In this document: positions 53,801 to 61,047 of the stretch, piece after piece
Numbering within the stretch: position 1 is the stretch's first letter
How the letters are laid out: every line of letters begins with the position of its first letter
Assembly: GCA_947493265.1 (NCBI GenBank)
Contig: CANLQL010000002.1
Coordinates: 496,001-560,000 of the forward strand
DNA from: an uncultured Litoreibacter sp.
GTDB lineage: Bacteria > Pseudomonadota > Alphaproteobacteria > Rhodobacterales > Rhodobacteraceae
DNA length: 64,000 bases
Reading direction: 5' to 3'
The notes under the pieces: generated by a model
Told to the model about the DNA's origin: nothing
Databases searched by the model: none
Seen by the model: only the letters and a program-made list of their open reading frames with translations
Program-made: the position numbers and the translations under genes

Positions 53801-54264
53801 CCAACTTCCTTGGCCTGTTTGCGGATGACATCCATATCATCGCCCAGAACTTCGGTGGCCGGAATAACAGGGACACCGGCTTCCATCGCCACCCGGCGGG
53901 CAGAGGCTTTGTCACCAAGCGCGCGCATGGTTTCGGCTTTCGGGCCAATGAAGGTGATGCCGTTCTTTGCGCAGGCATCAACGAAATCCGGATTTTCGGA
54001 CAGAAGACCGTAACCCGGATGAATGGCGTCAGCCCCGCAGGCCAGGGCCACGCGAATAATCTCATCAATGCTCAGGTAGGCCGCAACTGGCCCCATGCCT
54101 TCGCCGATCCGGTAGGCCTCATCGGCCTTGAAACGGTGCAAGCTCAGCTTGTCTTCTTCTGCAAAGACAGCGACCGTGCGTTTGCCCATTTCATTGGCGG
54201 CGCGCATGACGCGGATGGCGATCTCGCCGCGGTTGGCGATCAGGATTTTCTTAAATTCGGCCAT
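50824..54264 (-). CDS. pyc: Pyruvate carboxylase
   Basis: Single-chain biotin enzyme of 1146 residues that makes oxaloacetate from pyruvate, ATP and bicarbonate. Domains in order: biotin carboxylase (KILIANRGEIAIRVMRAA; KASWGGGGRGMRP ATP loop), carboxyltransferase (TDTTMRDGHQSLLATRMR, then ARAKPTLGS-equivalent region), PC tetramerisation region, and biotinyl domain with the biotin Lys in TIEAMKMETGI near the C-terminus. MAEFKKILIANRGE is taken as the start. The anaplerotic partner of the beta-hydroxyaspartate cycle. A large open frame antisense to it (52.0-54.3 kb) is a codon-bias shadow. Confidence 0.97.
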   Translation of the reverse strand: MAEFKKILIANRGEIAIRVMRAANEMGKRTVAVFAEEDKLSLHRFKADEAYRIGEGMGPVAAYLSIDEIIRVALACGADAIHPGYGLLSENPDFVDACAKNGITFIGPKAETMRALGDKASARRVAMEAGVPVIPATEVLGDDMDVIRKQAKEVGYPFMLKASWGGGGRGMRPIMSEDELEEKVLEGRREAEAAFGNGEGYLEKMILRARHVEVQILGDQHGNIYHLYERDCSVQRRNQKVVERAPAPYLSGTQREQICALGKKICEHVNYECAGTVEFLMDMDSGEFYFIEVNPRVQVEHTVTEEVTGIDIVRAQILIAEGKSLMEATGTASQYDVKLDGHALQCRVTTEDPQNNFIPDYGRITAYRGATGMGIRLDGGTAYSGAVITRYYDSLLEKVTAWAPTPEAAIARMDRALREFRIRGVSTNIAFVENLLKHPTFLDYGYHTKFIDETPELFDFKKRRDRATKILTYIADITVNGHPETQDRIAPAEARIPRAPKPSMVTPPHGTRNILLDHGPQAVADWMGEQKQLLITDTTMRDGHQSLLATRMRSIDMIRVAPKYAADMPGLFSMECWGGATFDVAYRFLQECPWQRLRDLRAAMPNLLTQMLVRGSNGVGYTNYPDNVVQDFIRQSAETGVDLFRVFDPLNWVENMRIAMDAVLAQDKILEASICYTGDLLDPDNSKYDLKYYVETGKELKKSGTHILGLKDMAGLLKPTAATALVKALKEEVGLPIHFHTHDTAGAGLATILAASEAGVDAVDCAMDALSGNTSQPTLGSLVEALQHTDRDSGLDIGTVRQISDYWEAVRGQYSAFESGLQAPSSEVYLHGMPGGQFTNLKAQARSLGLEERWHEVAQVYADVNQMFGDIVKVTPTSKVVGDMALLMVSQGLTRADVENPDIDVSFPDSVIDMMRGLIGQPPGGWPKAIQKKILKGEKPMTDRPGAKLKPVDLEAARKDLSEQLGGRTIDDEDLNGYMMYPKVFLDYEARHEIYGPVRTLPTRTFFYGMEPGEEISAEIDPGKILEIRMQARSDTNEDGDVKVFFELNGQPRVVRVPDRKVTAATAARPKADPTNANHIGAPMPGVVATVAAKAGSKVKAGDLLLTIEAMKMETGIHAERDAKIAAVHVTPGGQIDAKDLLIELE

Positions 54265-54328
54265 GGGTCCCCTCGGATCTTTCGCAGTTGCAGCATTCTT
54301 TAGGGCCAAATTGACGCAGCGTCTATGG

Positions 54329-55477
54329 TCAAGAGTGGGTAGGGACCACGCGCGCTTTCAGATCAGCGAGGGTTTTGGTCCCGATCTGACCCATATTCGC
54401 CTCCATATCGCGCCTGAGCATATCGGCCAGATGTGCCGGGCCCTTTTCACCAACAGCGCCCAATGCATAGTGCCAGGCGCGACCCAGCATGACGAAATCA
54501 GCCCCCAGGGCCAGCGCCCGCATGATGTCCAGACCGCCTTCAATACCACTGTCAAAGATAAGGGGCAGTTTGGTGGCCCCGCGCACACCGGGCAACGCTT
54601 CGATGGTGGAGATACTCCCATCAAATTGCCGACCTGCGTGGTTGGTCACCCACAGCGCATCAACGCCTTCTTTTTCCAGCGCTTCCGCGTCTTCAGGGTT
54701 TGTGACGCCTTTGATGATCAGCGCGCCGTCCCATTCGTTGCGAAGTCTTTCGACGTAGGACCAGTCTGGCGATGTTCTGAGCAGGTAACCAATATGCTCG
54801 GTCGAGGGCAGGGAGCCTTTCATATCCGTGGCATACCCGTCCATCAGCTTCATGCGCGGCATCCCTGTCTGGCGGATGCCGTTCAGCCAAACCGGGCACA
54901 CTGCGGCTTGCATGGCCAGGCGCGGGGTCAGGCGTGGCGGTTGTTGCAAGCCTCCTCGGGTTTGGCGTTCCCGGCGGGAGGCCACAGGCACATCGACCGT
55001 CATCACAAGCGTATGGAACCCGGCCGCTTTGGCCCGTGTCAGAATATCGGCACGAATTTCAGGATCGCGCGGCGGATACAGCTGAAACCAGCCCTGATCG
55101 CCAATATAAGGGGCCATGTCTTCCGGCAATTGCGTGGACACGGTCGAAATGGTGTAGGGAATGCCCAAACTGACTGCCGCTTTGGCCAGCGACTTCTCAG
55201 CCCCCGGCCAGATTAGCCCGGACATCCCGACAGGTGCGATTCCGAATGGCAGCGGGTAGTCGCGGCCCAGAAACTGCGTCGTCAGGTCGGGTGTGAATTC
55301 TCCATGCAGGATCGACGTTTTGAACAAAACATCGCGCATCTTTGCCTGATTTCGATGGAGCGTTGCCTCCAGTCCGGTCGCGCTATCAAGGTATTCCCAA
55401 ACGAAATGCGGGATACGTTTGCGTGCCTTGGCTTTCAGGTCAGAGATCGCGGGGTATTTGCTGTGTAGGTCCATCAT
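54329..55477 (-). CDS. lldD: FMN-dependent L-lactate dehydrogenase / alpha-hydroxyacid oxidase
   Basis: TIM-barrel flavoprotein of 382 residues of the LldD/glycolate-oxidase family. FMN and catalytic sites in view: RKRIPHFVWEYLDSATG at the start, PVGMSGLIWPGAEKSLAKAA, LVMTVDVPVASRRERQTRGG, and the active-site His in VTNHAGRQFDGS, followed by GIEGGLDIMRALALGADF. It oxidises L-lactate to pyruvate with electrons probably going to quinone; mandelate or glycolate are less likely substrates. Start is MMDLHSKYP (55477 or 55474). Confidence 0.88.
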   Translation of the reverse strand: MMDLHSKYPAISDLKAKARKRIPHFVWEYLDSATGLEATLHRNQAKMRDVLFKTSILHGEFTPDLTTQFLGRDYPLPFGIAPVGMSGLIWPGAEKSLAKAAVSLGIPYTISTVSTQLPEDMAPYIGDQGWFQLYPPRDPEIRADILTRAKAAGFHTLVMTVDVPVASRRERQTRGGLQQPPRLTPRLAMQAAVCPVWLNGIRQTGMPRMKLMDGYATDMKGSLPSTEHIGYLLRTSPDWSYVERLRNEWDGALIIKGVTNPEDAEALEKEGVDALWVTNHAGRQFDGSISTIEALPGVRGATKLPLIFDSGIEGGLDIMRALALGADFVMLGRAWHYALGAVGEKGPAHLADMLRRDMEANMGQIGTKTLADLKARVVPTHS

Positions 55478-55577
55478 GCTGTTGTTATTGCAATCCTTTG
55501 CCTTGTCCAGAGTAGAGGGCGGAACGAAATAAGAACACCCCTTTCGCTCGAATGTTCTTTTCGTTATCTTCGAACCC

Positions 55578-57968
55578 ATGAGCACTTTTGATGATGCAGA
55601 CGCCTTCGAGGCCGCCGCCGTCCCTCTGTCGCAACGCGCAATGGGGGCTTCCCTGTCGGCGCGCGCGGCACCCTATTTGGAAGGTTTGAACCCGGCGCAG
55701 CGCGAGGCTGTGGAAACCCTTGATGGCCCGGTTTTGATGTTGGCGGGCGCTGGTACGGGCAAGACCCGGGCATTGACTGCGCGTATTGCGCATTTGCTGA
55801 CGACAGGGCGCGCGCGCCCTAACGAAATTCTGGCCGTGACCTTCACCAACAAGGCCGCACGGGAGATGAAGGTCCGGGTCGGGTCGCTGCTTGGGGAAGC
55901 TGTTGAGGGCGTTCCGTGGTTGGGGACATTTCACTCAATCTGTGTAAAACAATTGCGGCGTCATGCAGAACTAGTAGGTCTGAAGACCAGTTTCACCATT
56001 CTTGATACTGATGACCAGCTTCGGCTGTTGAAACAGCTTATTGCTTTGGAAAATATTGACGATAAGCGTTGGCCCGCGCGGATGTTGGCAGGGCTGATCG
56101 ATGGGTGGAAAAACCGGGCGTTTACTCCCGAAACTCTGCCTGCCTCAGAGGCAGGGGCCTATGACAATATGGGCGGGAAGCTCTATGCAGGCTACCAAGC
56201 GCGGCTGAAAACGCTCAACGCGGTCGATTTTGGCGACTTGCTTTTGCATATGGTCACAATCTTCCAGCAGCACCCCGATGTGGTGGCGCAGTATCAGCGC
56301 TGGTTCAAATACATCCTGGTGGACGAGTATCAGGACACGAACGTTGCGCAGTATATGTGGCTGCGATTGCTTGCGGCGGGGCACAAAAATATTTGCTGTG
56401 TGGGCGATGATGATCAGTCGATCTATGGCTGGCGCGGGGCCGAGGTGGGCAACATCCTGCGGTTTGAGAAGGATTTCGAGGGCGCGAAAGTAATTAAGCT
56501 GGAGCAGAATTACCGCTCTACCGAACATATTCTGGGCGCGGCTGCCGGTGTGATCGCCGCCAATAAAGGCCGGCTGGGCAAGACACTCTTTACCGAGGAA
56601 AAGGGCGGCGAGAAAGTGCGCCTGATCGGCCATTGGGACGGAGAGGAAGAAGCCCGCTGGATCGGCGATGAAGTGGAAGCCGCGCAACGTGGCACGCGGG
56701 GCCTGCAACCGTTTTCCCTAAATGACATGGCCATTCTGGTCCGAGCCTCGCATCAAATGCGGGCCTTTGAAGACCGGTTTCTGACAATTGGGTTGCCCTA
56801 CAAGGTGATCGGCGGGCCGCGGTTCTATGAGCGTTTGGAAATTCGTGATGCGATGGCCTATTTTCGGCTGATCGTGTCGCAAGATGATGATCTGGCTTTT
56901 GAGCGGATCGTGAATACACCCAAGCGTGGATTGGGCGACAAGGCGGTACAGACCATTCAGCAAGTGGCGCGTAGCAATGGTGTATCGCTGGTGGAAGGCG
57001 CGCGGCTTTGTGTTGAGGCGTCCTTGATCAAAGGAAAAGGCGGTAAAGCGCTGGGCGAACTGGTCGCCGGGCTGGACCGTTGGCACGCGCAATTGCGGGC
57101 CGAGGAAGACACTCATATTCAAGTGGCCGAGATGGCGCTTGACGAGTCCGGTTACACCGAGATGTGGCAAAACGATAAATCGCCTGATGCGCCGGGAAGA
57201 CTCGATAATCTCAAGGAATTGGTCAAAGCGCTGGAGCAATTCGACAACCTACAAGGGTTTCTCGAACATATTGCGTTGGTGATGGACAATGACAGCGACG
57301 GTGGAGAGGAAAAGATCTCCATCATGACGTTGCATGCGGCCAAAGGTTTGGAATTTCCAGTGGTGTTTTTGCCGGGCTGGGAAGATGGGCTGTTCCCGTC
57401 GCAGCGGTCCATGGATGAAAGCGGGCTGAAAGGCCTGGAGGAAGAGCGCAGGCTGGCCTATGTCGGCATCACGAGGGCAGAAGAGCTGTGCACGATCTCA
57501 TTTGCGGGCAACAGGCGGGTGTATGGTCAGTGGCAAAACGCGCTGCCATCGCGCTTTGTGGATGAGCTGCCTGAAGAACATGTGGAAATTTTGACGCCGC
57601 CGGGACTTTATGGCCATCAGGGCAACGCGGCCACGGCGTCGCCGGTGATGTCCGCGATGGCTGAAAGCGATCTGCAGGAGAAAGCGGCCAGCGCCAATGT
57701 CTACAACTCGCCGGGGTGGCGGCGCTTGCAAGAGCGGCAGGCGCAGCGTGGCTTGTCGCAACCTCGCGAAAGCAAGAATATGGTGATCGACGCGCAGGCT
57801 GTGTCGTCATTTACCGTGGGGGAACGGGTTTTTCACCAAAAGTTTGGATACGGCCGGATTGAGGCGGTGGAAGGGGACAAGCTGGATATCGCGTTTTCGA
57901 CCGGGGTGAAGAAGGTCGTGGCGAAGTTTGTCGTCTCTGCCGACGCTGCAGGTGACCTGCCGTTTTAG
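55578..57968 (+). CDS. uvrD: UvrD/PcrA-type DNA helicase
   Basis: Superfamily 1A 3'-5' helicase of 796 residues. Motifs: Q-motif LNPAQREAVETLDGPVLMLAGAGTGKT with Walker A, motif Ia TFTNKAAREMKVRV, Walker B VDEYQDTN, motif III DDDQSIYGWRGAE, motif IV EQNYRST, motif V MTLHAAKGLEFPVVFL and motif VI YVGITRAEE. The C-terminal Tudor-like tail (VFHQKFGYGRIEAVEGDKL) binds RNA polymerase in PcrA. For mismatch and excision repair and transcription-coupled removal. Confidence 0.95.
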   Translation: MSTFDDADAFEAAAVPLSQRAMGASLSARAAPYLEGLNPAQREAVETLDGPVLMLAGAGTGKTRALTARIAHLLTTGRARPNEILAVTFTNKAAREMKVRVGSLLGEAVEGVPWLGTFHSICVKQLRRHAELVGLKTSFTILDTDDQLRLLKQLIALENIDDKRWPARMLAGLIDGWKNRAFTPETLPASEAGAYDNMGGKLYAGYQARLKTLNAVDFGDLLLHMVTIFQQHPDVVAQYQRWFKYILVDEYQDTNVAQYMWLRLLAAGHKNICCVGDDDQSIYGWRGAEVGNILRFEKDFEGAKVIKLEQNYRSTEHILGAAAGVIAANKGRLGKTLFTEEKGGEKVRLIGHWDGEEEARWIGDEVEAAQRGTRGLQPFSLNDMAILVRASHQMRAFEDRFLTIGLPYKVIGGPRFYERLEIRDAMAYFRLIVSQDDDLAFERIVNTPKRGLGDKAVQTIQQVARSNGVSLVEGARLCVEASLIKGKGGKALGELVAGLDRWHAQLRAEEDTHIQVAEMALDESGYTEMWQNDKSPDAPGRLDNLKELVKALEQFDNLQGFLEHIALVMDNDSDGGEEKISIMTLHAAKGLEFPVVFLPGWEDGLFPSQRSMDESGLKGLEEERRLAYVGITRAEELCTISFAGNRRVYGQWQNALPSRFVDELPEEHVEILTPPGLYGHQGNAATASPVMSAMAESDLQEKAASANVYNSPGWRRLQERQAQRGLSQPRESKNMVIDAQAVSSFTVGERVFHQKFGYGRIEAVEGDKLDIAFSTGVKKVVAKFVVSADAAGDLPF

Positions 57969-57972
57969 AGTT

Positions 57973-58012
57973 TTGCCTCCGGCGGGAGTATTTCCAGCAA
58001 GAAGAAGCGGGG
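57973..58012. repeat. Intergenic 40-bp element, copy 2
   Basis: Second copy of the element at 2932-2971: TTGCCTCCGGCGGGAG followed by CAGCAAGAAGAAGCGGGG. It lies five bases after the uvrD stop, between uvrD and the 3' end of the minus-strand small-RNA array. Same orientation relative to its upstream gene as copy 1. Confidence 0.65.
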
Positions 58013-58063
58013 CTCGCGGGAGGTGGATGCCAAGGCAAGATAGGCACCACTGCAGCGGGCGAT

Positions 58064-58099
58064 AAAAAAACGGCAGTGCCGGGAGGAGGCACTGCCGTT
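58064..58099 (-). ncRNA. CcsR-like sRNA hairpin 4 with terminator
   Basis: On the minus strand a perfect 12-bp stem AACGGCAGTGCC / GGCACTGCCGTT closes on a TCCTCCC loop and is followed by seven T (58070-58064). It works both as the last CcsR-like unit and as the terminator of the whole DUF1127-CcsR transcript. Confidence 0.8.
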
Positions 58100-58107
58100 C
58101 TATTTCG

Positions 58108-58136
58108 ACGAGGGTCTCTGGGAGGAGGAGCCTCGT
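58108..58136 (-). ncRNA. CcsR-like sRNA hairpin 3
   Basis: Stem ACGAGG / CCTCGT around a loop with the CCTCCTCCC motif (58128-58120 on the minus strand). In Rhodobacter sphaeroides such units (CcsR1-4) are processed from a ccaF1 cotranscript and mediate stress responses through the CCUCCUCCC loop. Confidence 0.78.
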
Positions 58137-58145
58137 GTCTTAGGT

Positions 58146-58182
58146 GCATACCGACCTCAAGGGAGGAGAGAGGCGGGTCTGC
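58146..58182 (-). ncRNA. CcsR-like sRNA hairpin 2
   Basis: On the minus strand GCAGACCCGCCTC pairs with GAGGTCGGTATGC (three mismatches) around a loop with TCTCCTCCC, a one-base variant of the CCTCCTCCC motif. Confidence 0.72.
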
Positions 58183-58193
58183 ATTTTTCTGTG

Positions 58194-58219
58194 CGTGTCC
58201 AAGGGAGGAGGAGAACACG
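58194..58219 (-). ncRNA. CcsR-like sRNA hairpin 1
   Basis: Stem CGTGTTC / GGACACG (one G-U pair) around a loop with CCTCCTCCC (58211-58203). First unit after the DUF1127 stop, 12 bases away. Confidence 0.78.
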
Positions 58220-58230
58220 TCGCAGAATTC

Positions 58231-58431
58231 TTATTTGCCGTAAGCTGCCTCGTGGGCGACGCTTGTCAGCATGGATTGGTTCAGTCCCAGGTCGCTTAGT
58301 TCGCGCGCAGAGAGCGATTGCAGCTCGTTCAGTGTTTTGTGGTAGACCCGGTAGTTTTCGAGACGTGTCTTCACTCCGGCCAAAACGCCAGCGAAGAGCG
58401 GTGTTTTCAGTGTTTCAGTATAAAAGGCCAT
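58231..58431 (-). CDS. ccaF1: DUF1127 small protein, CcaF1-like
   Basis: Protein of 66 residues: MAFYTETLKTPLFAGVLAGV, then the DUF1127 core YRVYHKTLNELQSLSARELSDLGL. In R. sphaeroides the ccaF1 gene (RSP_6037) encodes an RNA-binding DUF1127 protein and is directly followed by the four CcsR sRNAs, exactly the layout seen here. AAGAAAAGA precedes the ATG at 58431. In R. sphaeroides the operon is RpoHI/RpoHII dependent; a clear promoter could not be picked out by eye. Confidence 0.87.
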   Translation of the reverse strand: MAFYTETLKTPLFAGVLAGVKTRLENYRVYHKTLNELQSLSARELSDLGLNQSMLTSVAHEAAYGK

Positions 58432-58833
58432 CGTCTTTTCTTTCTGGTTAAGCAGATGTCTGCTTTGTTGCCTTCCATATTTAGGCAAATGCTGCAGCGC
58501 AACAATAGACAAGTCTTCAATGCTGCTATGCAGCAATTGCATGTCTAACCCTAGGGCAGCTTTCAGAGGGTATGCCTGTTCTGAAGGCACAAGCGGGTTT
58601 GCGCCACTGGGGTTTGAGTTCAAAAACGAATCACTTTTTTGCGAACTTTTCGGGGGAAACTGTCCAGAAGGCGCTGGATAAGGTGAATATCTCGGTTTTT
58701 TATGGGAAATTGTGGTTTTAGCCTGTTTGGTCGAAACTATACCATATGTTGTGTTTCCGGTTGCGGCGAGCGCTATTTGTCGCGTTAGGCAGTGAGGTAT
58801 GGCAGTGGGTGAACGCTTCAGAGGGTAACAGAA
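58432..58833. other. About 400-bp region without a gene
   Basis: Lies between the start of the ccaF1-like gene and the mraZ leader. No plausible coding frame. It should contain the minus-strand promoter of the DUF1127-CcsR unit near its left end. AT-rich compared with flanks in 58610-58780. Confidence 0.5.
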
Positions 58834-58878
58834 TCCATAAAAGTCCATAAAGTGGTGTTGATTTCCATGAAAACCCAT
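58834..58878. promoter_or_regulatory. Candidate MraZ operator: YCCAT repeats with 10-bp period
   Basis: YCCAT starts at 58834, 58844, 58864 and 58874 (TCCAT three times, CCCAT once); the 58854 position is degenerate. On the other strand this reads ATGGR every 10 bp, close to the TGGG-N6 direct repeats bound by E. coli MraZ. They cover the -35/-10 spacer of the putative leader promoter. Confidence 0.5.
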
Positions 58879-58885
58879 GTAGTTT
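58858..58885 (+). promoter_or_regulatory. Putative mraZ-leader/UpsM promoter
   Basis: TTGATT (58858-58863) and TAGTTT (58880-58885) with a 16-bp spacer. Transcription from about 58892 would give a ~206-nt RNA ending at the terminator at 59097, the length reported for R. sphaeroides UpsM. Confidence 0.45.
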
Positions 58886-58891
58886 GATTGC

Positions 58892-59097
58892 AGGTTGAAG
58901 ACGAGCACACTTAATCGGGGCGACAAAGAACCCCATAGGCGACCAAAAGGTTTCATACAGGCACTCGCTTTTCATCCAAGACGATCGACCCTGCGCGAGC
59001 AGACATCCCCCCAGGTGGCGCGGGTCGGTCACCTCCCCAAGTGGGAACAATGCGGCGGATTGGGCAGTGGCAGCAGCTCAATCCGCCGTTTCCATTT
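58892..59097 (+). ncRNA. UpsM-like sRNA in the mraZ 5' leader
   Basis: In R. sphaeroides the dcw cluster has a long leader that is mostly terminated to release the sRNA UpsM. Here the same position upstream of mraZ has a strong intrinsic terminator, no coding frame and a promoter candidate at the right distance. Identity is inferred from position, length and terminator, not from sequence comparison. Confidence 0.6.
59053..59097 (+). terminator. Leader terminator upstream of mraZ
   Basis: Perfect 10-bp stem CGGCGGATTG / CAATCCGCCG with a 16-base loop and a TTTCCATTTTT tail. 63 bases before the mraZ GTG; readthrough is needed for dcw expression from the leader promoter. Confidence 0.88.
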
Positions 59098-59160
59098 TTA
59101 AGGCCCGAATGGCCGTAACAGACGAGATTGAACGCCGACAAGCTGAGGGACGACAGAAAC

Positions 59161-59676
59161 GTGGCGCAAAGGTTCAGAGGTGAAAGCATCCATAAGGTGG
59201 ATGGTAAGGGCAGGGTGTCTATCCCGGCCCAGTTTCGCCGTGTGCTTGAGGCAGGCGATCCTGACTGGACCGACGGGCTGACACCAAATCTGGTGATTGT
59301 TTATGGCGGTGCCTCGCAGAAATACCTTGAAGCCTATACGCAGGAAGCGATTGCGGAAGTAGACGACAAGATTGCCCGGATGCCGCGTGGCTCGAAAGAG
59401 CGGCGGGTGATGGAGCACATCTTCAACAGCCAATCCATGACCACGCAGACCGATGATACCGGGCGTTTGGTGTTGTCGCAGAAATTGCGCGACAAGATCG
59501 GCATTTCCAATGAGGCCTATTTCAAGGCCTCTGGCGATACGTTCCAAATCTGGGCTCCGGACGCGCATGACGCGCGCAACGAGGATATTGAGGATTGGTT
59601 GGCCACGCAGGGCGATGATTTCGATCCTTTGACATTGCTGGAGTTGGCGGCGCCGCAGCCACTTCGCGAGGTCTGA
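59161..59676 (+). CDS. mraZ: MraZ, transcriptional regulator of the dcw cluster
   Basis: Protein of 171 residues with two SpoVT/AbrB-like SWAP-hairpin repeats: [23 protein letters not shown] and [18 protein letters not shown], each with the DxxGR signature. It represses its own dcw operon in E. coli. The start is the GTG at 59161 ([18 protein letters not shown]), which gives the standard N-terminus; an earlier start at 59128 adds unconserved residues. Confidence 0.93.
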   Translation: MAQRFRGESIHKVDGKGRVSIPAQFRRVLEAGDPDWTDGLTPNLVIVYGGASQKYLEAYTQEAIAEVDDKIARMPRGSKERRVMEHIFNSQSMTTQTDDTGRLVLSQKLRDKIGISNEAYFKASGDTFQIWAPDAHDARNEDIEDWLATQGDDFDPLTLLELAAPQPLREV

Positions 59677-59680
59677 TCCA

Positions 59681-60691
59681 ATGGCAGTTGAGGTGCGTGA
59701 CCAGGATCAAGGGGCACCGCATCTCCCTGTATTGATTGATGATATTCTGAAACATGTTGATCCGTCCGGCACTTGGCTGGATGGCACGTTTGGAGCGGGC
59801 GGCTATAGTCGCGCGTTTCTGGACGCAGGCGCGCAGCGGGTCATCGGCGTGGACCGTGACCCGATGGTGTTTGAGATGGCGCAAGCCTGGGCTGGCGATC
59901 TTGGCGACAGGTTGGCGCTGGTGCAGGGCAAGTTCGGCGATCTTGACCAGTTGGCCGCGGATTTCCTGCCCCTGGACGGTGTCGTTCTGGATCTTGGCGT
60001 GTCGTCGATGCAGTTGGATCAAGCCGAACGCGGGTTTTCCTTCCTGCGTGATGGTCCGTTGGATATGCGGATGGGGGATGACGGGCCGTCTGCCGCAGAC
60101 GTGGTTAACAACGCGGGGGAGGCCTTCCTGGCCGATATCCTGTTTCAATACGGGGAAGAACGCGCCTCGCGGCGGATTGCGAAAGCGATCATTTCCGCCC
60201 GGCCGATCGCCACAACCGCAAAATTGGCTGAAACCATCCAAGCCTGCTTGCCGAAGCCAAAACCCGGCCAAAGCAATCCGGCGACGCGCAGCTTTCAAGC
60301 GATCCGCATTGCGGTAAACGATGAATTTGGCCAGCTTATCAAAGGCATGGAAGCCGCAGAGCGGGCATTGAAGCCCGGTGGATACCTGGCAGTTGTGACG
60401 TTTCATTCGCTTGAAGATCGGGTCGTGAAGAAGTTCATGCAGTCGCGCGCAGGGCGCACAGGCGGGGGCAGCCGGTATGCGCCTGAGACCGTTACGCAAG
60501 CACCAACTTTTGAGTTGAAGACCCGCAAGGCCGTGGTTGCAGATGCACAGGAACTTGCGCGCAATCCTCGGTCCCGCTCGGCAAAACTGCGGGTGGCACA
60601 GCGTACAGATGCCCCGGCACGTAGCCCTGATCGGACCGGTCTGGGACTGCCGAAACTTGTTGGAACAGAACTTGGAAAGGAACTCTCGTAA
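59681..60691 (+). CDS. rsmH: 16S rRNA (cytosine(1402)-N4)-methyltransferase RsmH
   Basis: SAM-dependent methyltransferase of 336 residues (MraW). N-terminal [30 protein letters not shown] contains the SAM site; [20 protein letters not shown] and [12 protein letters not shown] and [13 protein letters not shown] are diagnostic. Stop overlaps the ftsL start (TAATG). Confidence 0.97.
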   Translation: MAVEVRDQDQGAPHLPVLIDDILKHVDPSGTWLDGTFGAGGYSRAFLDAGAQRVIGVDRDPMVFEMAQAWAGDLGDRLALVQGKFGDLDQLAADFLPLDGVVLDLGVSSMQLDQAERGFSFLRDGPLDMRMGDDGPSAADVVNNAGEAFLADILFQYGEERASRRIAKAIISARPIATTAKLAETIQACLPKPKPGQSNPATRSFQAIRIAVNDEFGQLIKGMEAAERALKPGGYLAVVTFHSLEDRVVKKFMQSRAGRTGGGSRYAPETVTQAPTFELKTRKAVVADAQELARNPRSRSAKLRVAQRTDAPARSPDRTGLGLPKLVGTELGKELS

Positions 60692-61047
60692 TGCGCGGCG
60701 TACTTTATACAGTATCAGCTTTGATCGTGATGACGCTGGCCTATTGGGCCTATTACGAGAATTACGAGACGCAGGAAGCACTTCGGGAAGCGGCCAGCTT
60801 GCAGCGTTCCATCGGTGATGCGCGTGAAACGCTGAGTGTGTTGGAGGCCGAATGGGCCTATCTGAACCGTCCGGACCGGTTGCGCGATCTGGCCGAGTTG
60901 AACTTCCCGGTTCTGGAGTTGATGCCGATCGAGGCGCGCCAATTTGCTGACGTGCACCAAGTCATGGCTCCACCGCCGGAACTGCCGGGTCTTGATCTGG
61001 GTGATCTGACGGGGTCAGTCGAAGTACAAGGCGAGGTGTCACAATGA
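60691..61047 (+). CDS. ftsL: Cell division protein FtsL
   Basis: Single-span bitopic protein of 118 residues: N-terminal membrane segment (VLYTVSALIVMTLAYWAYY), then a periplasmic leucine-zipper-like part (AEWAYLNRPDRLRDLAEL, typical of alphaproteobacterial FtsL). It links FtsB/FtsQ to FtsWI at the septum. Very short by sequence homology, so the call relies on position between rsmH and ftsI. It overlaps ftsI by four bases (ATGA). Confidence 0.88.
   Translation: MRGVLYTVSALIVMTLAYWAYYENYETQEALREAASLQRSIGDARETLSVLEAEWAYLNRPDRLRDLAELNFPVLELMPIEARQFADVHQVMAPPPELPGLDLGDLTGSVEVQGEVSQ

Noticed and set aside
52039-54303. 754-codon open frame on the plus strand
   Set aside because: Fully antisense to pyruvate carboxylase; GC-rich codon bias opens the complementary frame. 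No domain or start signal.
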